The notes under the pieces are model-generated. The model was not told where the DNA came from. It saw nothing but the letters and a program-made list of their open reading frames with translations, and did no database searches. Both the position numbers and the translations under genes were made by a program. DNA of 64,000 nucleotides from Prosthecobacter sp. (GTDB taxonomy: Bacteria; Verrucomicrobiota; Verrucomicrobiia; Verrucomicrobiales; Verrucomicrobiaceae): NCBI GenBank assembly GCA_019186985.1, contig JABARQ010000024.1, forward strand, positions 1-64,000, read 5' to 3'. Within the stretch, counting starts at the first letter, position 1. Each line of letters starts with the position of its first letter. Below are positions 51,367 to 60,422 of this stretch, in pieces.

Positions 51367-53847
51367 TTATCGGCGTGTTCCCCTCGCCGCGGGCTTTGAC
51401 TTCGAGGAGCTGCTTTTTGAGCGCGTGCCAGCTGAACGCTGGGAACCGGCACGATCCCGCGCATAGGAGTCCCTGCTGAGCTTGGAGGCCGTGGGCTGGG
51501 TGCTCTTGTAGCCGGGCTGCACCCTGCTGTCGGACGCCCGGGCCGGCCTCGGCATGTTTTTCTTCACTGTTGGTTCGGCGCGTCCCGGACCGGTCCCTGG
51601 CCCCTGGCCAGGCCCCGTGTTGTCGTCCGCAGGCCCGTCCTTGGCGTTGGCCGGCAGATTGGAAGGCCTGCCGGAAGGTTTCGTATCCGGCCTCGGCCCG
51701 GCCCCGGGCCCCTGCGGTCCCGAGGGACGATGAGGCGAGTCCGGCACCGACGGCTCATGAATCCAGCCGCCGTCATGACGCTTCTGCCAGCCATCCTCAG
51801 CATCCCTTTTGTAGATGCTTCCATCCTTGCCCACATAGACATCGCCGCCCGCCGTCTTCGCCACAAAGGCGTCGGAGCCAAACCGGCGGTTGATTCCGAC
51901 CACGCTGCCGCCATGTGAAGTTTGCACCCCGCTGACCGTACGGCTGAAGTTGGAATGATGCGCCGCCCGGATCCACTCATCATCACGCACGACGGCGGAA
52001 TGCCCCCAGGAGCCATAGGGTGTCTTCACCGTCACACGCCCGGCGGCCGTGTCCGTCCAGGGATTGTAGGCGGACCTTGCCACCACCGCCCCCCTGGGGC
52101 CGTAGGCATAGGCCGAGCGGGTGTAGACTCCCGTCGCCGGGTGATAAACGGCACCATAGCCCGCACCGCCGTAAGGTCCGTAATAATGAACGGGCCTTCT
52201 GCAGTAACCATGACCGTGGTAATACACGGCGCCACAGCCATAGCCGTACCAGCAGGGGCGTGGATAATAATGATGATGCCAGTGATCCTCCGCCAGTTCA
52301 TGCCCCAGCCACATGCCCAGGCCGAAGACCAGCAGGCCGCGCGCGATGTAGGCCCCTGAATAACCGGAAGTCACGCCCACATGCACCACCTGCGGTGTTG
52401 AGTCATAAACATACACGTAGGTGACGTGATGCTTGGGGCTGGATGAAGGGATCGTGTAGATCACCTGCGGCACAAGATCACAGACCACCCAGCGGCCCGT
52501 GGCGGAGGACGCCTGGAACCAGACGCCCTGATGGCAGCAGTAATATTTCCCGGCCACCAGGAAGACGTCATTTGAAGTATTGACCGCATACTGCACGGCG
52601 CTTGCGCCGCTCACGACCTTGAACTGCGGCGCGCCTTCATAGGAAACCTCCACCGAGACGGTCGCCCGATCCACCGTCGCCGTCTGTGGAATGGAGGCCT
52701 GGATGACCGCCTCGTCCGCAGCAGGCGTTCCACGCACGGAGACAAGCACATGCCCCTTGGGATGGGATTCCGGGATTCTGGCAAAATCCCCAGGGAGGTC
52801 GTCCATGGCGGAACCCCAGGGACCTTCAAGCGACCTGGCGCTGAACCAGCGGCCCGCGGTCAGCAGATAATAAAGGTTGGATGCAGGCTGCAGGAAGAGA
52901 TCGCTCTCCGTGTTGGCGACATACATCAGCGAGGTGCCCGAAATGGGAACCATCTGCGGCCTGCCGTTCGTGACGATGATCTCCGCAGGGCGGTTCGAAG
53001 CAAAGACACGAGGAGCATGGGAATCATCCAGCGGTGCTTCGAGGCTGGCCTTCACATCCGACCAGTTCGAGTCATCAGGCAGATTCTTGAAGGAGGCGGG
53101 AAGACTCTTCGCCGGGGCCCACGGGCCCTTCATGGCATCATCTGCCACCAGCCATTGCCCGTCGGCCAGCAGGTAAAACCGTCCTCCTTCGACCAGGACA
53201 TCCCAGTTGGTGTTCACGGCGAACATCAGCGAGGCATAATCCTCATGGACAGGCTCAAGCCTTGGCTCACCCACGAAGGTGAGCAGGACCGCCGGAGAGC
53301 TGCTGTAAAAGATCGGCGGAGGATCAAAGCTCACCTCCGTCTCCTTCAGGCTGACGCCATCGCGCTCAAGGGCGGCGGTCATGGCGGCGAGCGGCAGTTC
53401 CATCGGAGCCTCGGGAGTGAGCACGCTTCTCACCATCTTCTCCGCCCTGACCGAGGTCTCCGCATCGAGTTCAGGGAAGCGGAACCCCGTGAAGTCGCGC
53501 CTGCCGAACTGCACCGTGCCGTGGTCGAAATCCGCAATGGTGTCGGCATCAATCATGACGGCTCCAAAGGAAGCCTCGTCCCTGCCGTCAAGCTTGACAC
53601 CGATGGCCGAGGCGCCCTTGAGATGCCGGAAGTCCGACCACTCCAAAATCTGCGGCATGTAGATGGCGACTTCCCCGCCCTTCACCTCATAGACCCGAGG
53701 CCATGCCTCGGGATCAAGGAAGGACTCCTGCGCCGCATGGACGGACTGGGTGGAAAAGGCAAACACCGCCGAGGAAACCAGGGCGGCAATCGGTCGGATG
53801 ATGGAACGTGGATGCATGAATTGGAATGAGGGTGATTGAAGCTTCAT
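51367..53847 (-). CDS. large secreted repeat protein with His/Tyr/Gly-rich C-terminus
   Basis: An 826-residue secreted protein. After a signal peptide there are at least three copies of a repeat of the form Y-x-NT-x-x-D-x-F-L ... G-x-W-F/L ... G-x-W (LMFAVNTNWDVLVEGGRFYL, LMYVANTESDLFL, VQYAVNTSNDVFLVAGKYYC) spread over residues about 200-460. A hydrophobic segment (GLLVFGLGMWLGHELAEDHW) precedes a His/Tyr/Gly-rich region, and the last 150 residues are Pro/Ser/Arg-rich. It resembles proteins annotated as carbohydrate-binding family V/XII. The start overlaps the previous stop (ATGA at 53847); an ATG at 53817 is an alternative. Confidence 0.68.
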   Translation of the reverse strand: MKLQSPSFQFMHPRSIIRPIAALVSSAVFAFSTQSVHAAQESFLDPEAWPRVYEVKGGEVAIYMPQILEWSDFRHLKGASAIGVKLDGRDEASFGAVMIDADTIADFDHGTVQFGRRDFTGFRFPELDAETSVRAEKMVRSVLTPEAPMELPLAAMTAALERDGVSLKETEVSFDPPPIFYSSSPAVLLTFVGEPRLEPVHEDYASLMFAVNTNWDVLVEGGRFYLLADGQWLVADDAMKGPWAPAKSLPASFKNLPDDSNWSDVKASLEAPLDDSHAPRVFASNRPAEIIVTNGRPQMVPISGTSLMYVANTESDLFLQPASNLYYLLTAGRWFSARSLEGPWGSAMDDLPGDFARIPESHPKGHVLVSVRGTPAADEAVIQASIPQTATVDRATVSVEVSYEGAPQFKVVSGASAVQYAVNTSNDVFLVAGKYYCCHQGVWFQASSATGRWVVCDLVPQVIYTIPSSSPKHHVTYVYVYDSTPQVVHVGVTSGYSGAYIARGLLVFGLGMWLGHELAEDHWHHHYYPRPCWYGYGCGAVYYHGHGYCRRPVHYYGPYGGAGYGAVYHPATGVYTRSAYAYGPRGAVVARSAYNPWTDTAAGRVTVKTPYGSWGHSAVVRDDEWIRAAHHSNFSRTVSGVQTSHGGSVVGINRRFGSDAFVAKTAGGDVYVGKDGSIYKRDAEDGWQKRHDGGWIHEPSVPDSPHRPSGPQGPGAGPRPDTKPSGRPSNLPANAKDGPADDNTGPGQGPGTGPGRAEPTVKKNMPRPARASDSRVQPGYKSTQPTASKLSRDSYARDRAGSQRSAGTRSKSSSSKSKPAARGTRR

Positions 53848-54479
53848 GGCTGACGGGTGACCTTGACGGCGACGGATTCCGTGGTCCGGAACACGACCTG
53901 CTCGCCGATCCGGTGCCTGGTCATGCTGACGTCCGGGCGCACCTGAAAAACCTGCCTGCGACCGTCGGGAAAGCGCACGGTGGCGGTTCTCCTGAGCAGG
54001 TTGATGGACTGAATGGTGCCGGTGAACTGGCTCGTGCTCATCACCAGCAGCCTGGGTCTGGAGCCCTGAGGTGCGAGGGACACCTGCAAATCCTCACCCT
54101 TTGGAAGCGGAGCGTCCCGAGGCCTGACAAAGCTCAGGTACTGGCGCGTCAGCTCCACCTTCAGGCGGTCACCACGTTGGATCTGGGAGAAATTCCTGAC
54201 TTCGGGGCCGGCCTTGAAAATGCTCTTCTGACCGTCCTGGCCGACGATGGTGACAATCCTTCGTTCGCGATCCAAATCGACGACTGTCGCCACCCTCTCA
54301 TAGGTTTCCACAAGAAGCCCGCCAGGTTCACCATGGTCGATCCGGACCTCCGTGCGCTTTTCTGGTTCCATTGCAGGCAGAGAGACCATGAATGCCACCA
54401 GGAAAGCTGCGAGGAGGGTTGAGGCTCCTCCTCGCAGCCGGCTGCACGGAGCCAGGCCGACCAGTTTTTTTCGGATCAT
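53844..54479 (-). CDS. exported protein of unknown function
   Basis: A 211-residue protein with a signal segment (ASTLLAAFLVAFMVSLPA) and a basic N-terminus. It shows two related beta-rich halves (VATVVDLDRERRIVTIVGQD, then GTIQSINLLRRTATVRFPDG), each with a T-x-R/T-V-x pattern like small OB or SH3 barrels. No catalytic motif is evident. The ATG at 54479 is the only one that gives a secreted protein; an open frame extends 172 codons upstream but reads through the neighbouring gene. Confidence 0.65.
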   Translation of the reverse strand: MIRKKLVGLAPCSRLRGGASTLLAAFLVAFMVSLPAMEPEKRTEVRIDHGEPGGLLVETYERVATVVDLDRERRIVTIVGQDGQKSIFKAGPEVRNFSQIQRGDRLKVELTRQYLSFVRPRDAPLPKGEDLQVSLAPQGSRPRLLVMSTSQFTGTIQSINLLRRTATVRFPDGRRQVFQVRPDVSMTRHRIGEQVVFRTTESVAVKVTRQP

Positions 54480-54537
54480 GGACGGCAAATGGTTTGAGGA
54501 GGTGCTCCCGAAACTGGCGTGAAGGATGGCCCGCAGC

Positions 54538-55284
54538 TCACCAGGGCTTGAGGGTGACGCGGCTGGAACGCTGTACGACGTGATCCGGGCTGGTGTTGAG
54601 AAGCTCGGCAAACTGGGCGGCCCAGTCCCTGATGTTGGTTTCCGCCCCATGATACCAGGTGTACTGGCTGAGATTGACCGGCGCCACCTTGTCCGTGCGG
54701 CGGTCCTTGAAGGTCGCGATGATGCTGTTGTCAGCACCGTTGCGCACGCGCCCCTCGATGGCGATGCTGCCTCGGCCGGCCGTGGAAAGCACACCGGCTC
54801 CAGGAACGACAAAGCCTGCGGCCGAAGATGCGGCGTTCCAGAAGGCCTTGGAAGGCACCAGTTCAACGAGGGCGAGTTCCACCACCAGCGTTCCGGCTCC
54901 AGGCCCGGAGGCCAGCGCAAGCTTCCTTGAGGGGTGGGATTTGACCGCGCTGCTGAACTCACGCCGAATGCTGGCGGCAACCTCCCGCACATCATCGCTC
55001 ATGTCCTTTTGACGCAGCGGAGTCTGCTCCTGCCACCAGGTCTGCTTCGCCATGTAGCCCGTGTTCACCGGCGCGAAGTAAACCGCATTGAAGTTTTTGC
55101 CGATCGGCGTCCCCTGGTATTTCGAATCAATCCAGGACTCCTGGAGGAACTGCGCGCGGGTTTCAGATTTTTTATCCTGCGGGGCAAAGCCCGAGTCCGC
55201 CGCCTGGCGTGTCTCAAGCATCTGGCAGCTGACCATGCTGATGGACAGGAGACCGGCGAAGCAACGAAGTGAGGTGGATTTCAT
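54538..55284 (-). CDS. DUF3313-family lipoprotein
   Basis: A 248-residue lipoprotein (lipobox SISMVSC). FNAVYFAPVNTGYMAKQTWW and TLVVELALVELVPSKAF are typical of DUF3313, lipoproteins of unknown function often beside secretion or surface genes. ATG 55284 gives the lipoprotein signal. A copy of the regulon palindrome lies 80 bp upstream, so this gene probably starts an operon that runs through to the OprB-like porin. Confidence 0.78.
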   Translation of the reverse strand: MKSTSLRCFAGLLSISMVSCQMLETRQAADSGFAPQDKKSETRAQFLQESWIDSKYQGTPIGKNFNAVYFAPVNTGYMAKQTWWQEQTPLRQKDMSDDVREVAASIRREFSSAVKSHPSRKLALASGPGAGTLVVELALVELVPSKAFWNAASSAAGFVVPGAGVLSTAGRGSIAIEGRVRNGADNSIIATFKDRRTDKVAPVNLSQYTWYHGAETNIRDWAAQFAELLNTSPDHVVQRSSRVTLKPW

Positions 55285-55364
55285 GTGGATGATGATGATT
55301 GGAATCAGGCCGGACCAGGCCTGGATGATGAAGAGATCATGGGTCAGACTTGCAGGCGCGGCTA

Positions 55365-55380
55365 TTGGACCTTGGGCCAA
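55365..55380. promoter_or_regulatory. regulon palindrome, site 2
   Basis: TTGGACCTTGGGCCAA, in the gap between the DUF4105 gene (stop at 55393) and the DUF3313 gene (start at 55284). Distance to the start codon is 80 bp, longer than for the other three sites. Confidence 0.7.
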
Positions 55381-55392
55381 TGCCAGGCATCC

Positions 55393-56490
55393 TCAGCGCC
55401 CGGACGATGCGGGGGGCAGGCGTGCAGAAGCATCCTGGAAACCGGGCCTACCATGGCGGATCTCCTCGGAGAAACCAGGCGAGAGACCGGCCTTTGCCGC
55501 AGCATCGTTGATCAGGGCGCGGCGGCGAAGCTCGTTGAATGGCAGTCCGTCCGTGACGACCAGCCCTTGTTCATAAAGCAGCTCGTCCGCCCTGCCATTG
55601 ACAATCATCCGCCAGTCCCAGGGAAGCCGCCTCCCGGCAGGATGCTGTCCGCGGATCGCCGTGGTGCAGTTCGTGGCCAGCGCATGATACCACCTTGGCG
55701 ATTCCCGGAGTGAGTTGATCGACCTGACATATTCCATGAAGCGTTCCCTGGCCCGTTCGGGCGGCATGCGGGTCCGGTACAGATATGAAGTCTCGCCCTC
55801 CCGGACGGCGGCCCTCAGCCGGACAACGTCACTTTCCTCAGCGACGACATAATACAGCTCAAACTGACGGTAGAAGCCGCCGATGGCGGAGTAACTTTCC
55901 CCCGTCTCCTTGCGGGTCTCAATGGAAAAACAAACCGGCGGCGCATCCGCAAACTGAAAGCTGACGATGGGGTGCGCCATCCAGGGCGAACCCCAGTAAT
56001 TGATGAACAGATCCACGCCGCAAAGCTGCGAGAGACGCACCGTGCGAGTCTCCCACTTCGGTGTGAAGTCCGTCGCGCTGCGGTAGGTAAAATGGCGCAC
56101 CTTATGAAGTGTGACCTCGTCACCATGAATTTCAGCCCAGGGAAGTTCAGCCACGTCCGGCTGCCAGGCGCGGTCGTTCCTTGGCATCAAGGAGCACCAC
56201 CAGGCCAGGACGGCGGAGCATGGCATGAAAATGACGGCCAGCTTTCTCCAGGCTCCCCGCAAAAGAAGGGCCGAGCACAGCACACTCACGACAAACACGG
56301 ACGAAATGACGCCGCGAAACGCCTCAAGGTCATAATGCAGGGCGCCAAAGGACCAGGCCACATAAGCCGAAGCGGCGAACCATGATGCCGTCTTGACCAA
56401 CAGCACCCCCAGCTTCTTTAAAAAGCCGCCCGCAGGCCCGGCCGCAAGGGCGGCCTTTCGCTTCGCATTTGAGGACTGATCTTCTTCCAT
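55393..56490 (-). CDS. DUF4105-family membrane protein
   Basis: A 365-residue protein with about three N-terminal membrane helices (VLLVKTASWFAASAYVAW, SSVFVVSVLCSALLL, LAVIFMPCSAVLAWW), then a DUF4105 periplasmic domain. Its hallmarks are VDLFINYWGSPWMAHPIVSF and YHALATNCTTAIR, with the conserved Cys expected of a papain-like (NlpC-type) active site, and possible His residues. The family is thought to act on envelope lipoproteins or peptidoglycan. It is the last gene before site 2. Confidence 0.78.
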   Translation of the reverse strand: MEEDQSSNAKRKAALAAGPAGGFLKKLGVLLVKTASWFAASAYVAWSFGALHYDLEAFRGVISSVFVVSVLCSALLLRGAWRKLAVIFMPCSAVLAWWCSLMPRNDRAWQPDVAELPWAEIHGDEVTLHKVRHFTYRSATDFTPKWETRTVRLSQLCGVDLFINYWGSPWMAHPIVSFQFADAPPVCFSIETRKETGESYSAIGGFYRQFELYYVVAEESDVVRLRAAVREGETSYLYRTRMPPERARERFMEYVRSINSLRESPRWYHALATNCTTAIRGQHPAGRRLPWDWRMIVNGRADELLYEQGLVVTDGLPFNELRRRALINDAAAKAGLSPGFSEEIRHGRPGFQDASARLPPASSGR

Positions 56491-56759
56491 CGCTGCTTTC
56501 CCTGCTGATTTGGTGCATTTGAAGGCCCGGACCTTCGTTGTGGGCGGAAGACCGGCGGTTCATTCCTCCTTGGCCCCCTTGTGCCAGCCCCCTGTCACCG
56601 TGCTGGCGCTGACAGGGACGTCCTGCTTTTTCAACCATGGGCCCTTTGCCAGGAGCCTGTTGCGCAGTCCAGCGTCGTGCATTTTCAGCCCGAACCAACT
56701 ATTCATAGGAGGAAACGAAGCTCCGGCCACCGGCCGTCCCTCCGTCCCCCATGGATCAC

Positions 56760-58247
56760 TTACTTCGAACCGTCGTGGATGTCCCTTTCGCCAATGCCTT
56801 CATCGGTGATGGAATGGCCGTGACCCGCTTCGGCGGCGGGCTTCTTCCCGTCTTCTGAGGCCATGTTCGGCCTGCCATGGGCTAGGCCGACGCTGGCGAC
56901 ATACATCAAGGCGAGAGGTTTGGCGGACTCCTTCCCGAGTGCATTGAGGCGTTCCTGCATGGCATGAACTTTAAGCGGATGCTTGGAAGCGACGTTGTTC
57001 TGCTCGTAGGGATCCTCAGCGATGTTGTAAAGGTCCACGCTGGTGGGGATCAGCGTGCGCCAGATCAGCTTCCAGCCCCCCTGGCGCACGGCACCGCGGA
57101 AGGGCTCGACGTTGTAAACAATCTCATTTCTGGGCGAGGCCTTGCCCTCTGCGATGGTGTCCCAGACATTGACGCCGTCGAGCGGCTTGCATTTGGCGGT
57201 GGAGGCGCCGGCGAGGGCGGCGAGGGTCGGATACACGTCCACGGCGTGAATGATTCCATCCACGGTCTGCGGCTTGATGTGGCCGGGCCAGCTGGCGCAG
57301 GCCGCGACACGGCTGCCACCTTCAAAGAGCGAGCCCTTGCCATCGCGATAGGGGCCGTTGTCACATGGCAGCTTGATCTTGGAGAGATCGGTCATCTGGC
57401 CGGCAAACATGGCGTTCGTGGTGCCCCCGTTGTCGCTGTGGAAGAGGATGAGGGTGTTTTCACGCAGCCCTTTTTTCTCAAGCGCTTCAACGACGCGTCC
57501 CACCTCGTCGTCCATGCAGGTCACCATGCCTGCGTAAATGCGGCGGGTGGGCTCCTTGATGTCCTTGTAGCGGTCGATGTATTCCTGAGGCGCCTGATAG
57601 GGCGTGTGCGGCGCGTTGAAGGTGAGGTAGAGGTAGAACGGCCTGCCGCTGTTCTGCTCATTGATGTACTTCACCGCATCGTTGCCGATCAGCTGGGTGG
57701 TGTACCCCTTTTCCTTCACGGGCTTGTTGTTGCGGAACCAGTCAAGCACGCCGGCATCGCTGTGGGTGTAATAGTCCAGCTCGCCGATCATGGCGCCATA
57801 CTGGTAGTCAAAGCCGCGCTGCCTCGGCCAGTATTTGATGTCCGCGTGGCCGAGATGCCACTTGCCGATGATCGCGGTGGTGTAACCGGCCTCCTTGAGG
57901 CACTGGGGCAGAAGATGCTCGCTGGTGTCGAGGCCATAGCCTGCGGGGCCGGGGATGACGATGGTCTGAAGGCCGTAGCGGAACGGATAGCGTCCGGTCA
58001 TCAGCGCGGCACGGGTGGGCGTGCACATCGGCTGGGTGTAGAACTGGGAGAACTTCGCGCCGCCGGCGGCAAGCGCGTCGATGTTCGGCGTCTTGATGTC
58101 GGTGGCTCCGTTGAAGCCGACGTCCCTCCATCCCAGGTCGTCCGAGATGATGTGGACGATGTTGGGCCTTGGCGCGGCCTCCGCAGGGGAGAAGGCGCTG
58201 GCCGCCATGCCTGCGGCAAGCAGCAGTAGGTTCAGATGTCTGTTCAT
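56760..58247 (-). CDS. secreted Cys-type sulfatase (arylsulfatase)
   Basis: A 495-residue sulfatase with a signal peptide. The formylglycine motif CxPxR is present as C75-TPTRAALMTGR, and the metal-binding Asp pair is in VHIISDDLGWRDVG (D36/D37). Further conserved blocks are IGKWHLGH, FNAPHTPYQAP and FHSDNGG. It needs a formylglycine-generating enzyme to be active; none is nearby. The tail has an unusual extension with HGHSI (GHGHSITDEGIGERDIHDGSK in part). The target sulfate ester is unknown; arylsulfatase A-type is the nearest class. Confidence 0.92.
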   Translation of the reverse strand: MNRHLNLLLLAAGMAASAFSPAEAAPRPNIVHIISDDLGWRDVGFNGATDIKTPNIDALAAGGAKFSQFYTQPMCTPTRAALMTGRYPFRYGLQTIVIPGPAGYGLDTSEHLLPQCLKEAGYTTAIIGKWHLGHADIKYWPRQRGFDYQYGAMIGELDYYTHSDAGVLDWFRNNKPVKEKGYTTQLIGNDAVKYINEQNSGRPFYLYLTFNAPHTPYQAPQEYIDRYKDIKEPTRRIYAGMVTCMDDEVGRVVEALEKKGLRENTLILFHSDNGGTTNAMFAGQMTDLSKIKLPCDNGPYRDGKGSLFEGGSRVAACASWPGHIKPQTVDGIIHAVDVYPTLAALAGASTAKCKPLDGVNVWDTIAEGKASPRNEIVYNVEPFRGAVRQGGWKLIWRTLIPTSVDLYNIAEDPYEQNNVASKHPLKVHAMQERLNALGKESAKPLALMYVASVGLAHGRPNMASEDGKKPAAEAGHGHSITDEGIGERDIHDGSK

Positions 58248-58289
58248 GATGATGTCTTGAGTTAGGTGTTGAAGCGTGGCTGGACGGGC

Positions 58290-58880
58290 TCAGCGGGCTG
58301 GATGAATGCGGGTGATCTTGGAGCCCTGGAGCCCCAGCCCGCCCATGAGGCCCTGCTGGTTGAAGAAGACGGCGTAGATGCTCTTCCGGAGCGTGTTGGT
58401 GCTGAGCGAGGCGGCCATGCCCTGGTCCAGGACGACCAGGCTTGGCGCACTGCCAACCTCCCAGCCCTGGCTGCTGTTGAGCGAGCTTATGGCGCTGTCA
58501 TCCATCAGGAAGAGCGCATAACCATAGGTCTGCACACCGGCCTGGAGCCCGTAGGAAAGGCCGACGGTCTGGTAGAAGTCGCGGATCGCGCCATTACGCC
58601 AGACCAGGGAGCCGTTGCCACCCATGGCACCGACCATGAATCCGCCCTTGATGATGCTCGGGAAGACCAGCACGGCCTTGGCACGGGACCCGAGCCAGCG
58701 TGCCTTGGGGTTGGCTGCATACAGCTGATGCAGCGCGGCGCGTGAGGTCGAGGCGATCTGCGCCTTGCTGGAGTTCGCGGCATTGGCCTGGGTCAGCGGG
58801 CCGCTGCCGCAGCTGGTCAGGACAAGAGGTCCGCTGGAGGCGGTCAGGATGAGGGCGAGTGCCTGGAGTGTTCTTTTCAT
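58290..58880 (-). CDS. SYLF (YSC84-like) lipid-binding lipoprotein
   Basis: A 196-residue lipoprotein (lipobox LVLTSC). The SYLF domain is seen in AKAVLVFPSIIKGGFMVGAM, GLSYGLQAGVQTYGYALFLM and VLDQGMAASLSTNT. SYLF domains bind phosphoinositides in eukaryotes; the bacterial members are exported, with unknown ligands. It lies between the sulfatase and the COG4313-like gene in one operon. Confidence 0.85.
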   Translation of the reverse strand: MKRTLQALALILTASSGPLVLTSCGSGPLTQANAANSSKAQIASTSRAALHQLYAANPKARWLGSRAKAVLVFPSIIKGGFMVGAMGGNGSLVWRNGAIRDFYQTVGLSYGLQAGVQTYGYALFLMDDSAISSLNSSQGWEVGSAPSLVVLDQGMAASLSTNTLRKSIYAVFFNQQGLMGGLGLQGSKITRIHPAR

Positions 58881-58899
58881 GATGGGAAAGGGCCGCGGG

Positions 58900-59940
58900 T
58901 TACCAGAATTTCTTGGCGATGTTCAAACCGAAGGACTGGCCCTGGAAGCGGTCCTTTGCGGAGAACTCGTTGAGGTAGCGGAAATTGACCGAGAGCATCC
59001 AGGGCACATAGGTCAGGCCGACCTGGCAGCCCACCGCATGCACCTCGTCATGCACGCCGGGGTTCGACGCATCAGCCCCCTTGTCGTCGGTGACCTGCCA
59101 GCTGCTGTAGCCCATCGGCCCGACTTCGAGCAGGAGCTTCTGGCTCTTGGTCAGCGGCAGGTACTGGCTGATGCCCCAGTTGAAGGTGAGATTGTCACCC
59201 GGCGTGAAGTCAAAGTCCTGCTTCTCACCATGGGTTTCATAGGTCAGCACGCCGGACACCGCCATGCGCTTGTCCTCCCAGGGATACCAGCTCACCGCAC
59301 CCTGGAACTGGTTCGTCCAGAAGCCGAGGCCGATGTTGTCGAGCGCCTCCGTCCTGAAGGTGCCGACGACCGGCAGCGTCACGTTCTGCGTGTCATAGCG
59401 GCCTGTCGGGGCGTAGAAGCCGTAGCCAAGGGCGAAGTCGAAGTGCTTCCTGTTCCAGCCGAGCCACAAAGGCTGCACAAAAAGGTCGCCGAGGCCGATG
59501 TCGGATTCGTGAGTGGCCGCGACACCACGCCCCCTGACCGTGGAGACGGAGCCGCTGATGGAGGCGTTGGCAAAGCTGGGGGCCGCATAGGCGGCGTAGT
59601 TTGCGCCGAGGATCTTCCAGTCGGACACCCAGATGAAGGTGGGGGAGATGGCGTAGATTTCGACATCAATCCGAGGCTTCAATGTCAGCCCGGGGCCAGG
59701 ACCGGGGCTGATGGTGACGCTGCCCAGACGGTTGCCGCCGGCGTCATTCATGCGGTCGGCCGAATACCAATAGTTCATGAGCGCGGTGTAGAAGCCAGGC
59801 TCGGGCACCACATAGTCACGGATGCTGGGGACGCCGGGCATGAAGTGGCCCACCTCGCCTGCTTGAAGGCCGGCTGATGCCAGGGCCAGGATGCCGGCGG
59901 CGCCGGCGGACATGAGTCGATGAATGCGTGTTGGTTTCAT
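58900..59940 (-). CDS. COG4313-like outer-membrane protein (SphA/MetA family)
   Basis: A 346-residue beta-barrel outer-membrane protein with a signal peptide (AAGILALASAGLQA). Repeated aromatic strands (ALMNYWYSADRMND, NFRYLNEFSAKDRFQGQSFG) and the final NIAKKFW, with a terminal aromatic residue, suit the 'phenol-degradation MetA/SphA' channel group, which is reported to import hydrophobic substrates such as sphingolipid or aromatics. It adjoins a receiver-only regulator upstream. Confidence 0.82.
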   Translation of the reverse strand: MKPTRIHRLMSAGAAGILALASAGLQAGEVGHFMPGVPSIRDYVVPEPGFYTALMNYWYSADRMNDAGGNRLGSVTISPGPGPGLTLKPRIDVEIYAISPTFIWVSDWKILGANYAAYAAPSFANASISGSVSTVRGRGVAATHESDIGLGDLFVQPLWLGWNRKHFDFALGYGFYAPTGRYDTQNVTLPVVGTFRTEALDNIGLGFWTNQFQGAVSWYPWEDKRMAVSGVLTYETHGEKQDFDFTPGDNLTFNWGISQYLPLTKSQKLLLEVGPMGYSSWQVTDDKGADASNPGVHDEVHAVGCQVGLTYVPWMLSVNFRYLNEFSAKDRFQGQSFGLNIAKKFW

Positions 59941-59973
59941 GGATGAGGATGTGTTTGCGGAAAAGTCACGGAG

Positions 59974-60354
59974 TCAGGCTGCCTGCTCCTTGAGCGCCCA
60001 GCGGACGGCATCGAGCAGGGCCTGGGTGTCGACCGGCTTGCGGAAGTAGCCCTCGGCGCCGGCTTCATGAGCAGCCCCCCTGGCCTCGGTGGTGTCATGG
60101 GCGGTCAGGAAGATCACCGGAAGCCGGGACTGCACGGCGTTCAGCGCCTGCTTCAGCTCAAGGCCGCTCAGGCCGGGAAGGGTCATGTCGGCGACAATGC
60201 AGCCGTGCACGGCAGGCGGGGGTCCGGCAAGAAAGGCGTCCGCCGATTCATAGGCCCGATAGTCCAGGCCCGCCGAGGTCATGACACGTCCAAGGGCGCG
60301 GCGCACGCTGGCGTCGTCGTCGATGATGAAAATGGTCGGCCTTTGCTGTGGCAT
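59974..60354 (-). CDS. receiver-only response regulator
   Basis: A 126-residue single CheY-like domain. The acidic pocket is IDDDASVRRA, the phospho-acceptor is D56 in VADMTLPGLSGLEL, the Thr switch is in IFLTAHDTT, and the Lys is in YFRKPVD. It has no output domain, so it may act as a phosphate sink or relay for the kinase at 62057. ATG 60354 gives the domain start. A regulon palindrome lies 38 bp upstream, making it the first gene of the sulfatase operon. Confidence 0.85.
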   Translation of the reverse strand: MPQQRPTIFIIDDDASVRRALGRVMTSAGLDYRAYESADAFLAGPPPAVHGCIVADMTLPGLSGLELKQALNAVQSRLPVIFLTAHDTTEARGAAHEAGAEGYFRKPVDTQALLDAVRWALKEQAA

Positions 60355-60392
60355 TGCTCCGCCACGGTGACGACTGCGGCCGTCCGCCGCTA

Positions 60393-60408
60393 TTGGACCT
60401 TGGGCCAA
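60393..60408. promoter_or_regulatory. regulon palindrome, site 3
   Basis: TTGGACCTTGGGCCAA flanked by CTA/TAG, so the symmetry extends to 22 bp. It lies between the FixJ-like regulator gene (stop at 60423) and the receiver-only gene (start 60354, 38 bp away). Confidence 0.75.
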
Positions 60409-60422
60409 TAGGCCGGGAGGCC

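Noticed and set aside
56590..56617. CCCTGTCA / TGACAGGG inverted repeat between the sulfatase and DUF4105 genes
   Set aside because: An 8-bp stem with a 12-nt loop and no T-run on the transcribed strand is weak as a terminator, and it is not repeated elsewhere in the window, so I do not list it as a feature.
60384..60414. Regulon palindrome considered as a transcription terminator after the FixJ-like gene
   Set aside because: The stem is interrupted and there is no T-run. The same sequence occurs at fixed distance before start codons, which fits an operator better.
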